DNA from: Devosia oryzisoli
GTDB lineage: Bacteria; Pseudomonadota; Alphaproteobacteria; Rhizobiales; Devosiaceae
Assembly: GCF_014837245.1 (NCBI RefSeq)
Contig: NZ_JACYFU010000001.1
Span: 1,178,001 to 1,242,000, forward strand
DNA: 64,000 nt
Reading direction: 5' to 3'
Position numbers and translations under genes: made by a program. A model generated the notes under the pieces. It searched no databases. It was not told the DNA's origin and was given only the letters and a program-made list of their open reading frames with translations. The stretch's first letter is position 1, and the number at the start of each line of letters is the position of its first letter. Positions 43,998 to 53,004 of the stretch are shown piece after piece.

Positions 43998-46385
43998 TCA
44001 GGGCGTGCGTGCGTTGATGTCCACCTTTGGCAGGTCGAGCCCTGCCGATGGGGAATAGTTGAAGGTGATCAGATGCCGTCCTGGGCGCAGATCGGCGTCG
44101 CCGGCGGCGATGGCCGAGCCGTCGAGGGTGGCGTCGCGGTAGAGCGGGCTGAGGCGCAGGACGCCGTTCGTGCCTTGCGGCACTTCAATCTCGTAGCGGA
44201 CTGCCTGCCCTTCGATGGTCCACGCGGCCCGAATGGTCCCGCGCGGGCTGTCGTGATGCGCCTTGACGGGCGAGAGCTGGGGAATAATCGCCGGCTCGAA
44301 GATGATGCGTTCGAAACCGGGGGCCTCCGGGTCAGGACGGAATCCCGCAACGCCTTCGAGCAGCCACTGGCACACCGCGCCATAGGCGTAATGGTTGTAG
44401 CTGTTCATCTGCGGATTGTAGATCGAGCCATCGGGTTGGATGGCGTCCCAGCGCTCCCAGATGGTGGTGGCCCCCATCTTCACCTGATAGAGCCAACCGG
44501 GTACCTGCTCTTGTAGAAACACCTGGGCGGCAACGCTCGGCTCGCCGATCTTGACGAGGGCGGGCAGCAGTGCCGGGGTGCCGATGAAGCCGGTGCCGAT
44601 GCGGCCATCCGTGCGCAGAATGGCATTCTTGAAGTAGGTCTTCGCTGCCTCGCGCTGTGTCTGCGGGATCAGGTCGTGGAGGAAAGCGAGCGCATAAGAG
44701 GTCTGGTCGTCATAGGCCAGGCGCCCCGAAGGCGTGATGAATTCGCGGGCAAAGGCCGATTTCACGTCCGCGGCCAGCCGCTCCAGCCGCTCCGCCGTGG
44801 TCGCGTCGCCGACAATGCGGGCGATTCTCGCCACCAGGGTCGAGGTGATGAACAGGTACATGGTGGCGGCGGCATCGTCGCCGATGGTCGGCAGAGGTTT
44901 GGCACTCGGACCGCTCGGCTGCAGCCAGTCGCCGAACGTGAAGCCGCGGGCACCCCAGGCACGAGGTGGCTTGACGATCGGGCCGTCGCTGATGGACCAG
45001 ACGAAATCCACCCATTTGACCATCGCCGGCAGCGCCTCGGTCAGGAGATCCTTGTCGGCGTAATGGAGATAGACCTGCCACGGCACCACGGCGATGGCGT
45101 CGCCCCAGCCCGTTGACCCGAAGAACCCCGGATAATCGTCTGGATTGAGCCGGGTGGGGTCAGGCACCACGTGCGGCACCGCACCATCCTCGCGCTGATC
45201 CGCCATCACGTCGCGGATCCACTTGCGAAAGAAACCTTGCACGTCGCCAAGATAGGCGGCGGTGCCGGCGAAAACCTGGGCGTCGCCTGTCCAGCCCAAC
45301 CGCTCGTCACGCTGCGGGCAGTCGGTGGGGACCTCGATGAAGTTGGCGCGCTGCGACCAGACCGTATTGAGGAAAAGCCGGTCAACCAGCGGATTGCCCG
45401 AACTGAAGCCGGACTTGAGCTCGGTGACCGAGCTTATCGGCACAGAGACCATGTCGAGAATCTCGGCCTGGCCCTCAATGCTGACGCGCACATAGCGATA
45501 GCCCTGGAAGGTGAAGTAGGGTCGGTAGTGCTCCTCGCCGTTCCCGGCCAAGGTGTACTCGATACGGGCCGCGGCCGTGCGGTAGTTCCCGTTGTAAAAC
45601 TGGCCATCCTGGTCCAACACTTCGCCGTGCTCGACGCTTATTTTCGCTCCGGCAGCGCCACGGACGGTGAGTGCGACGTTTCCGCCGACATTCTGCCCGA
45701 AGTCATAGACGGTGCGGCCTTCCGCATCGCGCCAGCTCTTGACCGCCGGTAGTGGCTCGAGTTCTCGGACCGGGGTGGTCTCGTGCGGCACCAGAATGGC
45801 AGTGTCGAAGGGAAGCACCTCGGCGCCGGCCGAAACAGCGGGGCTGACACGGGCGTCGAAGATTTCACCGAAATAGATGCCGGACTTGAGAATGGGCAAA
45901 AGGCCGCTCTGCCAACTCGCGTCGGTTACCAGCAGGGTTTGGTCGAGCCCGGGCGCCGCCCGCAGTTCGGCAATGGCGGCGATGTCCTTGCCCCAGGCGT
46001 TGAAGATCGGCGCCCCGCCCCACATGAGCTGGGAACGCATCCAGCCGTCGGCGAGCCAGATGTCGATCTGGTTTTCGCCGGCTCGCAGCAGATCGCCCAC
46101 CGGGTAGCTCTGATAGCTCAGGCGTTGATCGTAGACCGTCCAGCCGGGCGTGAGCAGGTCGCTGCCGACGCGCTGGCCGTTGATGAAGGCGCGGTACAGC
46201 CCGAGCGCGCTGATATGCAGCACTTCTTGGCCACTCGGAGCCGTCAGGGTGAACGTTTTGCGGACAAAGCTCGCCTGAGTTCCCACGCCTTGGTCGCACT
46301 GCGGGCGGATCATGCTCGCGGTCCAGTTCAGCCGGGCCGGGGTCGTGTTGATCTGCGAAGCGCTCAAAGCCGCGGCGTCGTTCAA
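43998..46385 (-). CDS. Alpha-L-rhamnosidase, glycoside hydrolase family 78
   Basis: A 795-residue enzyme that releases terminal L-rhamnose from glycosides. The N-terminal beta domains (ALGLYRAFINGQRVGSDLLTPGW seen in parts) lead to the catalytic (alpha/alpha)6 barrel; NFIEVPTDCPQRDERLGWTGDAQVF carries the conserved acid residues and WERWDAIQPDGS comes later, both typical of GH78. No signal peptide is seen, so it acts in the cytoplasm on imported glycosides. The start is a TTG at 46385 with a good ribosome site (AGGGAG, six bases away); no ATG suits better. It leads the minus-strand operon with the ABC importer and is divergent from the LacI regulator. Confidence 0.93.
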   Translation of the reverse strand: MNDAAALSASQINTTPARLNWTASMIRPQCDQGVGTQASFVRKTFTLTAPSGQEVLHISALGLYRAFINGQRVGSDLLTPGWTVYDQRLSYQSYPVGDLLRAGENQIDIWLADGWMRSQLMWGGAPIFNAWGKDIAAIAELRAAPGLDQTLLVTDASWQSGLLPILKSGIYFGEIFDARVSPAVSAGAEVLPFDTAILVPHETTPVRELEPLPAVKSWRDAEGRTVYDFGQNVGGNVALTVRGAAGAKISVEHGEVLDQDGQFYNGNYRTAAARIEYTLAGNGEEHYRPYFTFQGYRYVRVSIEGQAEILDMVSVPISSVTELKSGFSSGNPLVDRLFLNTVWSQRANFIEVPTDCPQRDERLGWTGDAQVFAGTAAYLGDVQGFFRKWIRDVMADQREDGAVPHVVPDPTRLNPDDYPGFFGSTGWGDAIAVVPWQVYLHYADKDLLTEALPAMVKWVDFVWSISDGPIVKPPRAWGARGFTFGDWLQPSGPSAKPLPTIGDDAAATMYLFITSTLVARIARIVGDATTAERLERLAADVKSAFAREFITPSGRLAYDDQTSYALAFLHDLIPQTQREAAKTYFKNAILRTDGRIGTGFIGTPALLPALVKIGEPSVAAQVFLQEQVPGWLYQVKMGATTIWERWDAIQPDGSIYNPQMNSYNHYAYGAVCQWLLEGVAGFRPDPEAPGFERIIFEPAIIPQLSPVKAHHDSPRGTIRAAWTIEGQAVRYEIEVPQGTNGVLRLSPLYRDATLDGSAIAAGDADLRPGRHLITFNYSPSAGLDLPKVDINARTP

Positions 46386-46418
46386 AGAAGGTCTCCCTGC
46401 TCGTCGCCCGAGGCGATC

Positions 46419-46450
46419 TTGTAGACTGTTCTACGTGTATCGTTCTACAA
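46419..46450. promoter_or_regulatory. Candidate operator of the LacI-type regulator
   Basis: Between the divergent rhamnosidase and lacI genes lie TTGTAGA (46419-46425), TTCTAC (46429-46434) and TTCTACAA (46443-46450). The outer arms form an inverted repeat and the inner pair GTAGA/TCTAC a second one with a 4-base centre. This is the only clear dyad cluster in the gap. Confidence 0.5.
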
Positions 46451-46561
46451 CTTTTCCGGTTTGGCAATCCCCAATCTCGGGCTACGCTGGCAATCGTGGG
46501 ATAAGGCTACCGCCGTTGCAGATTTCACAGACCACACAAGGGACTACAGGGCGGACATGCA

Positions 46562-47584
46562 ATGACGGAAAAGGCTGCCGAGAAGAAGACGGGTCGCGTG
46601 ACCATTCGCGAAGTGGCCGATGATGCGGGTGTCTCCGTCGCCGCGGTCTCCAAGGTGTTGCGCGACGCCTATGGCGTTTCGGATGCCTTGCGCAGCAAGG
46701 TCCGCGCCTCGATGGCGCGCCTCGGCTATCGGCCCCTTGCCGCCGCACGAGGAATGCGGGGGCAAACCTATACGCTCGGGCTAGTCCTCCCCGACCTGCG
46801 CAATCCCTTCTTCGCAGACATCATGGTGGGCGTGAACAACGCTCTTGAACGCACCCAGTACCGGCCGCTGATCGGGATCAGCGAATCCTCGGTGACAAAC
46901 GAAATGGCAATCGTGGAATCCATGATGGACCGGCAGATGGACGGCATCATCCTGATCGGGTCGACCGAAGATCGGAACAACCATGAAAAAATCGCTGCCG
47001 CCAAGCCACTGGTCACAATCGGTCACCATGACCCGGAGGCGCACAGCTTCGACACCGTGAACAACAACGACCAGCAGGGCGCCATGCTGGCGGTGAAGCA
47101 CCTGGCCGCAAACGGCTACAAGAGCATCGCCATGCTGAGCTTGATCAGCGGCACCTCGACCATCCTGTCACAGCGCGAACTGGGCTATCGCCGCGCGATG
47201 ATCGAGGTCGGACTGAGCAAGAACATCAACGTCGTTCAGGCCCCGCAGACTCTTCGGGAAGTGCAACTGGCTGCCAGGCGCATGCTCGGCGGATCCAACC
47301 CGCCAGATGCGATCTTCTGTTGGACTGATTTCATCGCTCTGGAGGTCATCAGCGTCGCGACCGAGATGGGTATCAAGATCCCCGAGGACCTTGGCATTGT
47401 CGGATACGACAACACTGTCTACTGCGATTTTGCGCAGAACGGCCTCTCGAGCATCGATCAGTCCGGTGAATTGCTCGGTCTCCAGGCAGCACGGCTTCTT
47501 GTTGAACGGATCAAGGGGCGCAAGCAGGCGGAGCATTTCGTGGTTACCCCGCGCCTGGTGGCGCGGCGCAGCTCGAGATCGTAG
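46562..47584 (+). CDS. LacI family regulator of the rhamnoside locus
   Basis: A 340-residue repressor. The helix-turn-helix is TIREVADDAGVSVAAVSKVL, the hinge helix is YRPLAAARGM, and the ligand domain follows with LVLPDLRNPFFADI and VGYDNTVYCDFAQNGLSSIDQ. The family binds palindromes and responds to sugars. Divergent placement from the GH78 and ABC importer genes implies control of that operon. The ATG at 46562 is the first start. A broken second copy of its C-terminal part is found at 48921-49028, across the enolase-superfamily pseudogene. Confidence 0.9.
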   Translation: MTEKAAEKKTGRVTIREVADDAGVSVAAVSKVLRDAYGVSDALRSKVRASMARLGYRPLAAARGMRGQTYTLGLVLPDLRNPFFADIMVGVNNALERTQYRPLIGISESSVTNEMAIVESMMDRQMDGIILIGSTEDRNNHEKIAAAKPLVTIGHHDPEAHSFDTVNNNDQQGAMLAVKHLAANGYKSIAMLSLISGTSTILSQRELGYRRAMIEVGLSKNINVVQAPQTLREVQLAARRMLGGSNPPDAIFCWTDFIALEVISVATEMGIKIPEDLGIVGYDNTVYCDFAQNGLSSIDQSGELLGLQAARLLVERIKGRKQAEHFVVTPRLVARRSSRS

Positions 47585-47723
47585 AATTTCGCCCCCGGTC
47601 CCTGATAGGGGTCAAGGCGGCAGCCAAGCGCCCTGTCGGTAAAGCTCGACCGGGGTTACATCCCGCCGTCGCGCGGCATATGCGCGATGTGGAGGAGGCG
47701 CTCGGTCCGATCAGCCTCCTCTC

Positions 47724-48903
47724 TCAGTCCCAGTAGGGCTCTTCAGAGTATCGGTGGCCCTTGAGCCAGTCGGGGTCGGGAACGAAGCCGAGGCCGGGAG
47801 CGTCGTTGATCTTCATGCGGCCATCGCTGATCTTGAGCGGGTTCTCAGCCGACCAGGCAAGGCTCGTCGCGCCGCGCGTGCACTCGATGCGCGGGCAGTT
47901 GAAGATCGACGCTGCCAGTTGCTGGCTGGCCAGGTTCAGCAGGAGCCCACTGACGTTGTGCAGCGTGATCGGTGTCCGGTAAAGCGCCGAAGCATCGGCA
48001 ATGGCGCGGGTGCCGGTGATGCCGCCCGAACAGACGATGTCGGGCTGCAGGCAATCGACAGCCTGCGACGAGAGGAACGGCACCGCCTGCTCGACCAGTT
48101 CGATGTTTTCTCCCGTCATGATCGGCAGGCTGGTCTGCCGCCGCAGCGCCAGCCAATTCTCGCTGAACGCGGGCTGGAGCGGATCCTCGAAATAGAGCGG
48201 CTTGATCGGTTCGACTGCTTCGCCCACAGCGATGGCCGAGGGCGTATCGTTCGTTGTGGCAGTGGACGATGATGTCGATCTCTTCGCCCAGATGCTCGCG
48301 CGCCAGTTCGTAGGAGCGCCGTACCTTGCGGACGTCGCCGGGGGAGAGGCTCGGCACGTATTGCTGCATGTGCAGGCCGAGGCAGGAATGAATGTCGACT
48401 TTGAAGGCGGTGAAGCCGTGCGAATCTTCCTTGAGTTCGTCAGCGCGGTCTCGCCATGCGGCAGCATCGGTGAAATCACCCTGCGGGCAGTGCGAGTAGA
48501 GAGCGATGTCGTCGCGGAACTTACCCCCGAGCAGCTGGCAGACCGGCTGGCCAAGGAGCTTGCCGGCAAGATCCCAGAGCGCCATGTCGATGCCCGACAG
48601 CACCTGCATCTCCCGTCGCCGCTGCGGGAAGATCGTGAACATGTTGTGGTGATGGACGCGCACCGCCAGCGGGTCCTTGCCGATGAGCTTCAGGTGCGGC
48701 AGACGCCCGCCGCCGGCGGCGTGACTCTCGATGACCGCGCGGGCATGGTCGCCGTCCAGGTCGCCACACTCGCCATAGCCGGAAATCCCGCAATCAGTGT
48801 CGATGCGGATCAGGCAGAAGCCAGAGTCCAGCCGCATCGCCCTGATAGCGGTGATAGTGGCTTGACCATGATGCGCCTCGGCGGCCTCGTCCAGAACAGT
48901 CAC
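47724..48903 (-). pseudogene. Enolase-superfamily (mandelate racemase/muconate lactonizing type) sugar-acid dehydratase, frameshifted
   Basis: Two overlapping frames together encode one protein of about 390 residues. The first runs from a GTG at 48903 to DIIVHCHNE near 48,250; the second continues from [24 protein letters not shown] to the stop at 47724. Metal ligands of the superfamily are visible in IIVHCHN, YFEDP and TGENI, with a late HNVSG His. A single-base shift near 48,248-48,258 splits them; it could be a real mutation or an assembly error. The family dehydrates or epimerises sugar acids, and the place next to a rhamnoside locus suggests a rhamnonate-like or other aldonate substrate, which is a guess. 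The start region is also poorly defined. Confidence 0.78.
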
Positions 48904-48920
48904 TGTAAGTCCTCCAATGG

Positions 48921-49028
48921 GTTGGGACCGACAATAGCGCCTATCGCGACTTTGCCCAGAGCGGCCTCAGCATCGATCAGCCCGGAGAACTGCTCGAACT
49001 GACTTCAGGCGGCACGGCTGCTTGCTGA
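48921..49028 (+). pseudogene. Remnant of a second LacI-type regulator, C-terminal fragment
   Basis: About 35 codons read [16 protein letters not shown], then SIDQPGELLEL, to a stop at 49028. They align with VGYDNTVYCDFAQNGL and SSIDQSGELLGL of the intact LacI protein at 46562-47584, about two thirds identical with one codon missing. There is no start or upstream homology. It lies 17 bases beyond the enolase-superfamily pseudogene and 88 bases before tRNA-Ser. Confidence 0.78.
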
Positions 49029-49116
49029 GCCCAAGTGGCGTCGCCAAGCCAAGGAGCACACGGCTTCGCCAGAGACGATGGAATACCCAATAAACCGGGC
49101 AGCTTGGAAGGGAAAG

Positions 49117-49206
49117 TGGCGGAGAGGAAGGGATTCGAACCCTCGAGACCGTTCCCGATCTGCACCCTTAGCAGGGGTGTGCCTTCGACCACTCGGCCAC
49201 CTCTCC
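49117..49206 (-). tRNA. tRNA-Ser (anticodon GCU)
   Basis: A 90-base class II tRNA. The acceptor arms are GGAGAGG at the 5' end (49206) and CCTCTCC near the 3' end, followed by discriminator G and an encoded CCA. The anticodon loop reads CTGCTAA, anticodon GCT, decoding AGC/AGU. The long variable arm (GATCGGGAACGGTC region) and the TTCGAATCC T loop are typical for serine. It stands at the edge of a rearranged stretch. Confidence 0.97.
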
Positions 49207-49326
49207 GGCGGGTTGGGTCTAGCGGTGGCGTTCCGCGATGGCAAGGGGTTTTTGGGCGGATTGTTGTGGAAGGCACCGGCCGGGGGGTCTGGGAGGCTGC
49301 TCGCCGGCGCTCCGGCGAAAGGTGGG

Positions 49327-49350
49327 GGACGCGCCTTGGTAGACGCGTCC
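49327..49350 (-). terminator. Inverted repeat after the glyoxalase-superfamily gene
   Basis: GGACGCG at 49327-49333 and CGCGTCC at 49344-49350 form a seven-pair stem with a 10-base loop, eight bases past the stop at 49359. No T tract follows. Confidence 0.35.
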
Positions 49351-49358
49351 GGGGTAGA

Positions 49359-49799
49359 TCATTCGCGCAGCAGACGCATCTGGGGCTGGCCATTTCCACG
49401 TAGCGCGGGCGAGATGCCGCGCATGTCGACCGTGGCCGTGACCCGCTGGCGGGTGGCCGCGAACATGAAATCGGGCGTGACATTGACCGGCTGGTCGAAC
49501 TGCACGACGACCGTGAAGTGCCGCATGTCGACCGCCAGTTGCACGCCCAGCAGGACGCCGCGGAACGGTTGCTCCAGATAGAGGCCCTTGACGCGCATGC
49601 CGACCTGGAACGGCACGGCGAAACGGTCGGGCAGTTCGGCGCGGGCGGTGTTCCAGTCGCGGTAGCCGTGGCTGCGGGCGACCTCTTCGAGGGCGGCGCC
49701 GTGGGTGAGCAGCCTACCCTCGCGGGCACGCTGTTCGCGCAGGGCCCTGGCCTCGCTCTTGAGAGTCTGGGCGGATACGGTATCGAGAGAAAAAGTCAT
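49359..49799 (-). CDS. Glyoxalase superfamily protein (Glyoxalase_8-like)
   Basis: A 146-residue protein. The first half has the pattern of the Glyoxalase_8 family: LKSEARALREQRAREGRLL, then HGAALEEVARSHGYRDWNTARAEL in two parts, where DWNTARA is typical. The second half is a strand-rich domain (GMRVKGLYLEQPFRGVLLGVQ and so on) that could bind a small ligand or nucleic acid. I know no enzymatic function for the family. The ATG at 49799 is preferred: it has GGAGA upstream and begins at the conserved part, whereas the frame open to 49973 adds unlikely sequence. Confidence 0.75.
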   Translation of the reverse strand: MTFSLDTVSAQTLKSEARALREQRAREGRLLTHGAALEEVARSHGYRDWNTARAELPDRFAVPFQVGMRVKGLYLEQPFRGVLLGVQLAVDMRHFTVVVQFDQPVNVTPDFMFAATRQRVTATVDMRGISPALRGNGQPQMRLLRE

Positions 49800-50065
49800 G
49801 TCGGTGCTCTCCGAAAGGAGGCGACTGTCCATGGGGTCCGCATTGCCATGATGCGCCTCGGAGACAACCGAAGGATCATTTTCAAAGAGCTGGGCTTCAC
49901 CAAGGGAACACTCCCGCGGACGGCCGGCGCCAGCAGCCGCGCGCTTCATGATCCGGCTTGTGCTCCAAGTCAAGCCGCATCACCCATCGTGATGGGGCGA
50001 TCAGCCAAAAACGTTGGGCGATCGGCGCGCGAAAGCGTATGCAGGCAGCTGATTTGGGGGAAGCA

Positions 50066-50833
50066 ATGACCGAGATTCTGCTGTTTGTGGCCGGCCTTCT
50101 GGGCGGCGCGCTCAACTCGCTGGCGGGGGGCGGTTCGTTTATCGTCTTTCCCGCGCTGTTGTTCGCGGGTGTGCCGCCGGTCATTGCCAATGCCTCCAAT
50201 ACCTATGCCGCCCTTCCCGGCTATGCGAGCGGCGCTGTCGGCTACTGGAAATCGATGCAGGGCTATACGGACCGGCTTGTCCTCTATGGGCTGGTTTCGG
50301 CCGTGTTCGGCTATGTGGGTGCGGAACTGCTGCTGGTGGTTTCGAACGAGCTCTTTGCCCTCGTGGTGCCGTGGCTGATGACGTTCGCCGTGGCGCTCTT
50401 CATCTTCGGCAACCAGCTCAACATCTGGGTGCGCTCGAGGGGTGGCGGCGGCCGGGGCATGAAGGCGCTGGGCACCGTGCTCCTTCTGGGCCTGCTCGCG
50501 GCGGTATGCGTCTATGGCGGATTCTTCAACGCGGGCCTGGGCATTCTGCTGCTCGCCTTCCTCGCCATGGCGGGCATGACAGACATCCACGCCATGAACG
50601 GGCTCAAACTCTACGTCTCGACCATCGTGGCGCTTGTCGCGGTGGTGCGATTTGCGCTCAACGGCGCCATCGACTGGTACCACGGCTCGATTGCCCTCGT
50701 GGGCGTGACCATCGGCGGCTACGCGGCGGCGCGGCTGGCGCGATACATCCCCACGCAGTGGATCCGCATGGGCGTCATCGTCTACGGCATCGGCATGACG
50801 GCGTATTTCTTCTATGGCGCATACATGCAGTAG
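50066..50833 (+). CDS. TauE/SafE family permease
   Basis: A 255-residue membrane protein with about eight segments and the two inverted glycine-rich repeats of the family: GGALNSLAGGGSFIVFPALL at residue 14 and GGFFNAGLGILLLAFL near 148. It belongs to another branch than the exporter in the sulfur operon. The family moves small organic or sulfur anions; the substrate is unknown and neighbours give no clue. The ATG at 50066 follows a G-rich ribosome site (TTTGGGGGAAG). The gene converges on the molybdopterin oxidoreductase. Confidence 0.85.
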   Translation: MTEILLFVAGLLGGALNSLAGGGSFIVFPALLFAGVPPVIANASNTYAALPGYASGAVGYWKSMQGYTDRLVLYGLVSAVFGYVGAELLLVVSNELFALVVPWLMTFAVALFIFGNQLNIWVRSRGGGGRGMKALGTVLLLGLLAAVCVYGGFFNAGLGILLLAFLAMAGMTDIHAMNGLKLYVSTIVALVAVVRFALNGAIDWYHGSIALVGVTIGGYAAARLARYIPTQWIRMGVIVYGIGMTAYFFYGAYMQ

Positions 50834-50839
50834 CGCAGC

Positions 50840-52936
50840 CTAGCCTTCCGAAGGCCGCACCCACACGGCGGCGTCGTGGAACGGCGCGCCGCCGAACGGG
50901 GGAGCGGGTTCGGCGCTGGTCAGCATGTTGACGCCCCTGCCCCCGCGATGGGCCTTGTTGCGGTGAAGCCCCTCGGCCACGAGAACGCCCGTGGGCAAGC
51001 CTTCGCGCACGCGCAGGGTCAATTCGACGCTGCCGCGACCATTACCGACAGTCACGGCCTCGCCATCGGCGAGAGCACAGCGCGCGGCATCGTCGGGGTG
51101 CATGAAGAGCGTGGGGCCGCCTTCGCGCCTGAGACTGCCGGGCGTCTGGTTGAAGGTTGAGTTGAGAAAGCCCCGGGCGGGACTGGTGGCCAGCTTGAAG
51201 GGGTGGACTGCGTCTGGCTTTTCACAGATGTCCCAGTGATCGGCAAAACGCGGCATGAGAGCCGGATCGCACGTCCAGCGATAGCCGTAGCGGTCGCTCA
51301 CATCCTGCCAGTCGGGGGCAAAGCGAAAGCGGCGGCCGGGCCAGGCAAAGCCGCCGGCAAAGCGCGCCTCCGCATCGGGCCGTTCGCGGTCGACGAAGCC
51401 GGACTGCTCGACACTCTCGAGTGGCGGCAGGCCGGAACGGGCGAACGTCTCGGCGACGACATCGCGGTCCCGCGTCCGGAAGGTTGGATCGTCTGACCCC
51501 AGACGCAGCGCGATGGCGTTGATGACGTCGTGGTTGGAGCGCGCCTCGCCGGGCGCATCGACCACTGCCGGCCCATAAAGGATGCGCGTATGGCCGCCAC
51601 GCGTGTAGTAGTCGTTGTGCTCGAGGAACATGGTGGCCGGCAGGACAATGTCCGCCAGTTCAGCCGTTTCGGTCATGAACTGCTCGTGCACCACGAGGAA
51701 CAGATCATCGCGCAGGAAGCCTTCCCGGACCCTGGCCTGATCGGGGGCGACGGAGGCCGGATTGGTGTTCTGCACGATCATGGCATGCACCGGCCCGCCC
51801 CCCTGCAGCGCCTTGGCGTCGCCGGTGAGGATCGGGCCGATTTCGCACATGTCGAGCATGCGCGGAGCGCCCTTTTGCAGGTGCACGCCCGTGAGCCTGG
51901 ACTTGTCCAGCCGCCAGGTGCCGGAATTGGAATGGAGGACGCCGCCGCCGCGATGCTGCCAGGCGCCGGTCATGGCCGGGATGCAGAGGGCAGCATGCAT
52001 GTTGGTGGAGCCATTGCGCTGGCGGCTGAAGCCATAGCCGAGGCGGAAGAAGCTGCGCGGCGTTGTGCCGACGAGATGGGCGAAAGCCTCGATTTCGCCG
52101 ACGCTGATACCGGTGATCTCGGCGGCCCATTGGGGGGTGCGGGTGGCCAGGTGCGCTTCGAATTCAGGCGAGAAGTCGGTGAATTGCGCCATGTAGGCGC
52201 GGTCCGCCAAGCCGTCGCGCAGGAGGACGTGCATGACCGCGACGGCAAGCGCGCCGTCGGTGCCCGGCCGCAGCATCAGGGCAAGGTCGGCCTGTTCCAT
52301 GGTGGCGGTGCGGTAGACATCGATGACGACGATCTTTGCGCCGCGCTGCCTGCGCGCGCGCATGGCGTGGGTCATGACGTTGACCTGGGTATGGACGGCG
52401 TTCGTGCCCCAGATTACGACGCAGTCGGCCTCGGCCATCTGCTCGGCATTGACGCCGCCCAACAGACCCGTGCCGGCAATGTAGCCGGGCCAGGAAAGGC
52501 CGGTACAGATGGTTTCGTACTGGTGCGAATAGCCCCTGGCGGCACGCAGGCGCTCGATGCCGTCGCGATGCACATGTCCCATGGTGCCGGCATAGAAATA
52601 GGGCCAGATCGCTTCAGGCCCGTGTTCCTGTTCGATAGCGAGGAAGCGGCGGGCGATTTCATCCAGCGCCTCGTCCCAGGAAATCCGCTGCCACTGGCCG
52701 CTGCCCTTGGGGCCCACCCGGCGCTGCGGATAAAGCAGGCGCTCCGGGTGGTGGATGCGCTCGGCGTACCGCGCGACTTTTTCGCAGATAACGCCCGCCG
52801 TATAAGGATCGTCCTTGGCGCCCCGGACGCGGCCAACCGAACCATCGGCGAGGATGTCGACGTCGAGAGCGCAGGCGGATGGGCAATCGTGCGGGCAGAC
52901 CGAACGGACGGTCTTGATGGGCAGAGGTGCATTCAT
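50840..52936 (-). CDS. Molybdopterin-dependent oxidoreductase (DMSO reductase superfamily)
   Basis: A 698-residue catalytic subunit. Cys14, Cys18, Cys22 and Cys51 form a [4Fe-4S] motif, followed by the bis-MGD binding regions (VIWGTNAVHTQVN, MLRPGTDGALAVAVMH, QNTNPASVAPDQ) and a C-terminal dinucleotide-binding domain (LFMHPDDAARCALADGEAVTVGNGRG). No twin-arginine signal is present, so it is cytoplasmic. The metal ligand cannot be assigned with confidence; a Cys stands in ETICTGLSWPGY. No electron-transfer subunit, membrane anchor or chaperone gene lies beside it. The reaction is unknown; such stand-alone enzymes have often been annotated as formate dehydrogenase without proof. Confidence 0.88.
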   Translation of the reverse strand: MNAPLPIKTVRSVCPHDCPSACALDVDILADGSVGRVRGAKDDPYTAGVICEKVARYAERIHHPERLLYPQRRVGPKGSGQWQRISWDEALDEIARRFLAIEQEHGPEAIWPYFYAGTMGHVHRDGIERLRAARGYSHQYETICTGLSWPGYIAGTGLLGGVNAEQMAEADCVVIWGTNAVHTQVNVMTHAMRARRQRGAKIVVIDVYRTATMEQADLALMLRPGTDGALAVAVMHVLLRDGLADRAYMAQFTDFSPEFEAHLATRTPQWAAEITGISVGEIEAFAHLVGTTPRSFFRLGYGFSRQRNGSTNMHAALCIPAMTGAWQHRGGGVLHSNSGTWRLDKSRLTGVHLQKGAPRMLDMCEIGPILTGDAKALQGGGPVHAMIVQNTNPASVAPDQARVREGFLRDDLFLVVHEQFMTETAELADIVLPATMFLEHNDYYTRGGHTRILYGPAVVDAPGEARSNHDVINAIALRLGSDDPTFRTRDRDVVAETFARSGLPPLESVEQSGFVDRERPDAEARFAGGFAWPGRRFRFAPDWQDVSDRYGYRWTCDPALMPRFADHWDICEKPDAVHPFKLATSPARGFLNSTFNQTPGSLRREGGPTLFMHPDDAARCALADGEAVTVGNGRGSVELTLRVREGLPTGVLVAEGLHRNKAHRGGRGVNMLTSAEPAPPFGGAPFHDAAVWVRPSEG

Positions 52937-53004
52937 GCCGGGAAGCTAGCCGGGCCCCGGCCCGGCTGCAATCGCAGAGTTCTGATGCGTCTTATTCGCC
53001 CCGC

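Noticed and set aside
47600..47723. Possible small coding gene after lacI
   Set aside because: A frame of about 41 codons is open to a stop near 47720 but has no start with ribosome site and no recognisable similarity.
49117..49206. tRNA-Ser as attachment site of an integrated element
   Set aside because: Remnants lie next to it, but no integrase gene and no second copy of the tRNA 3' end was seen in the window.
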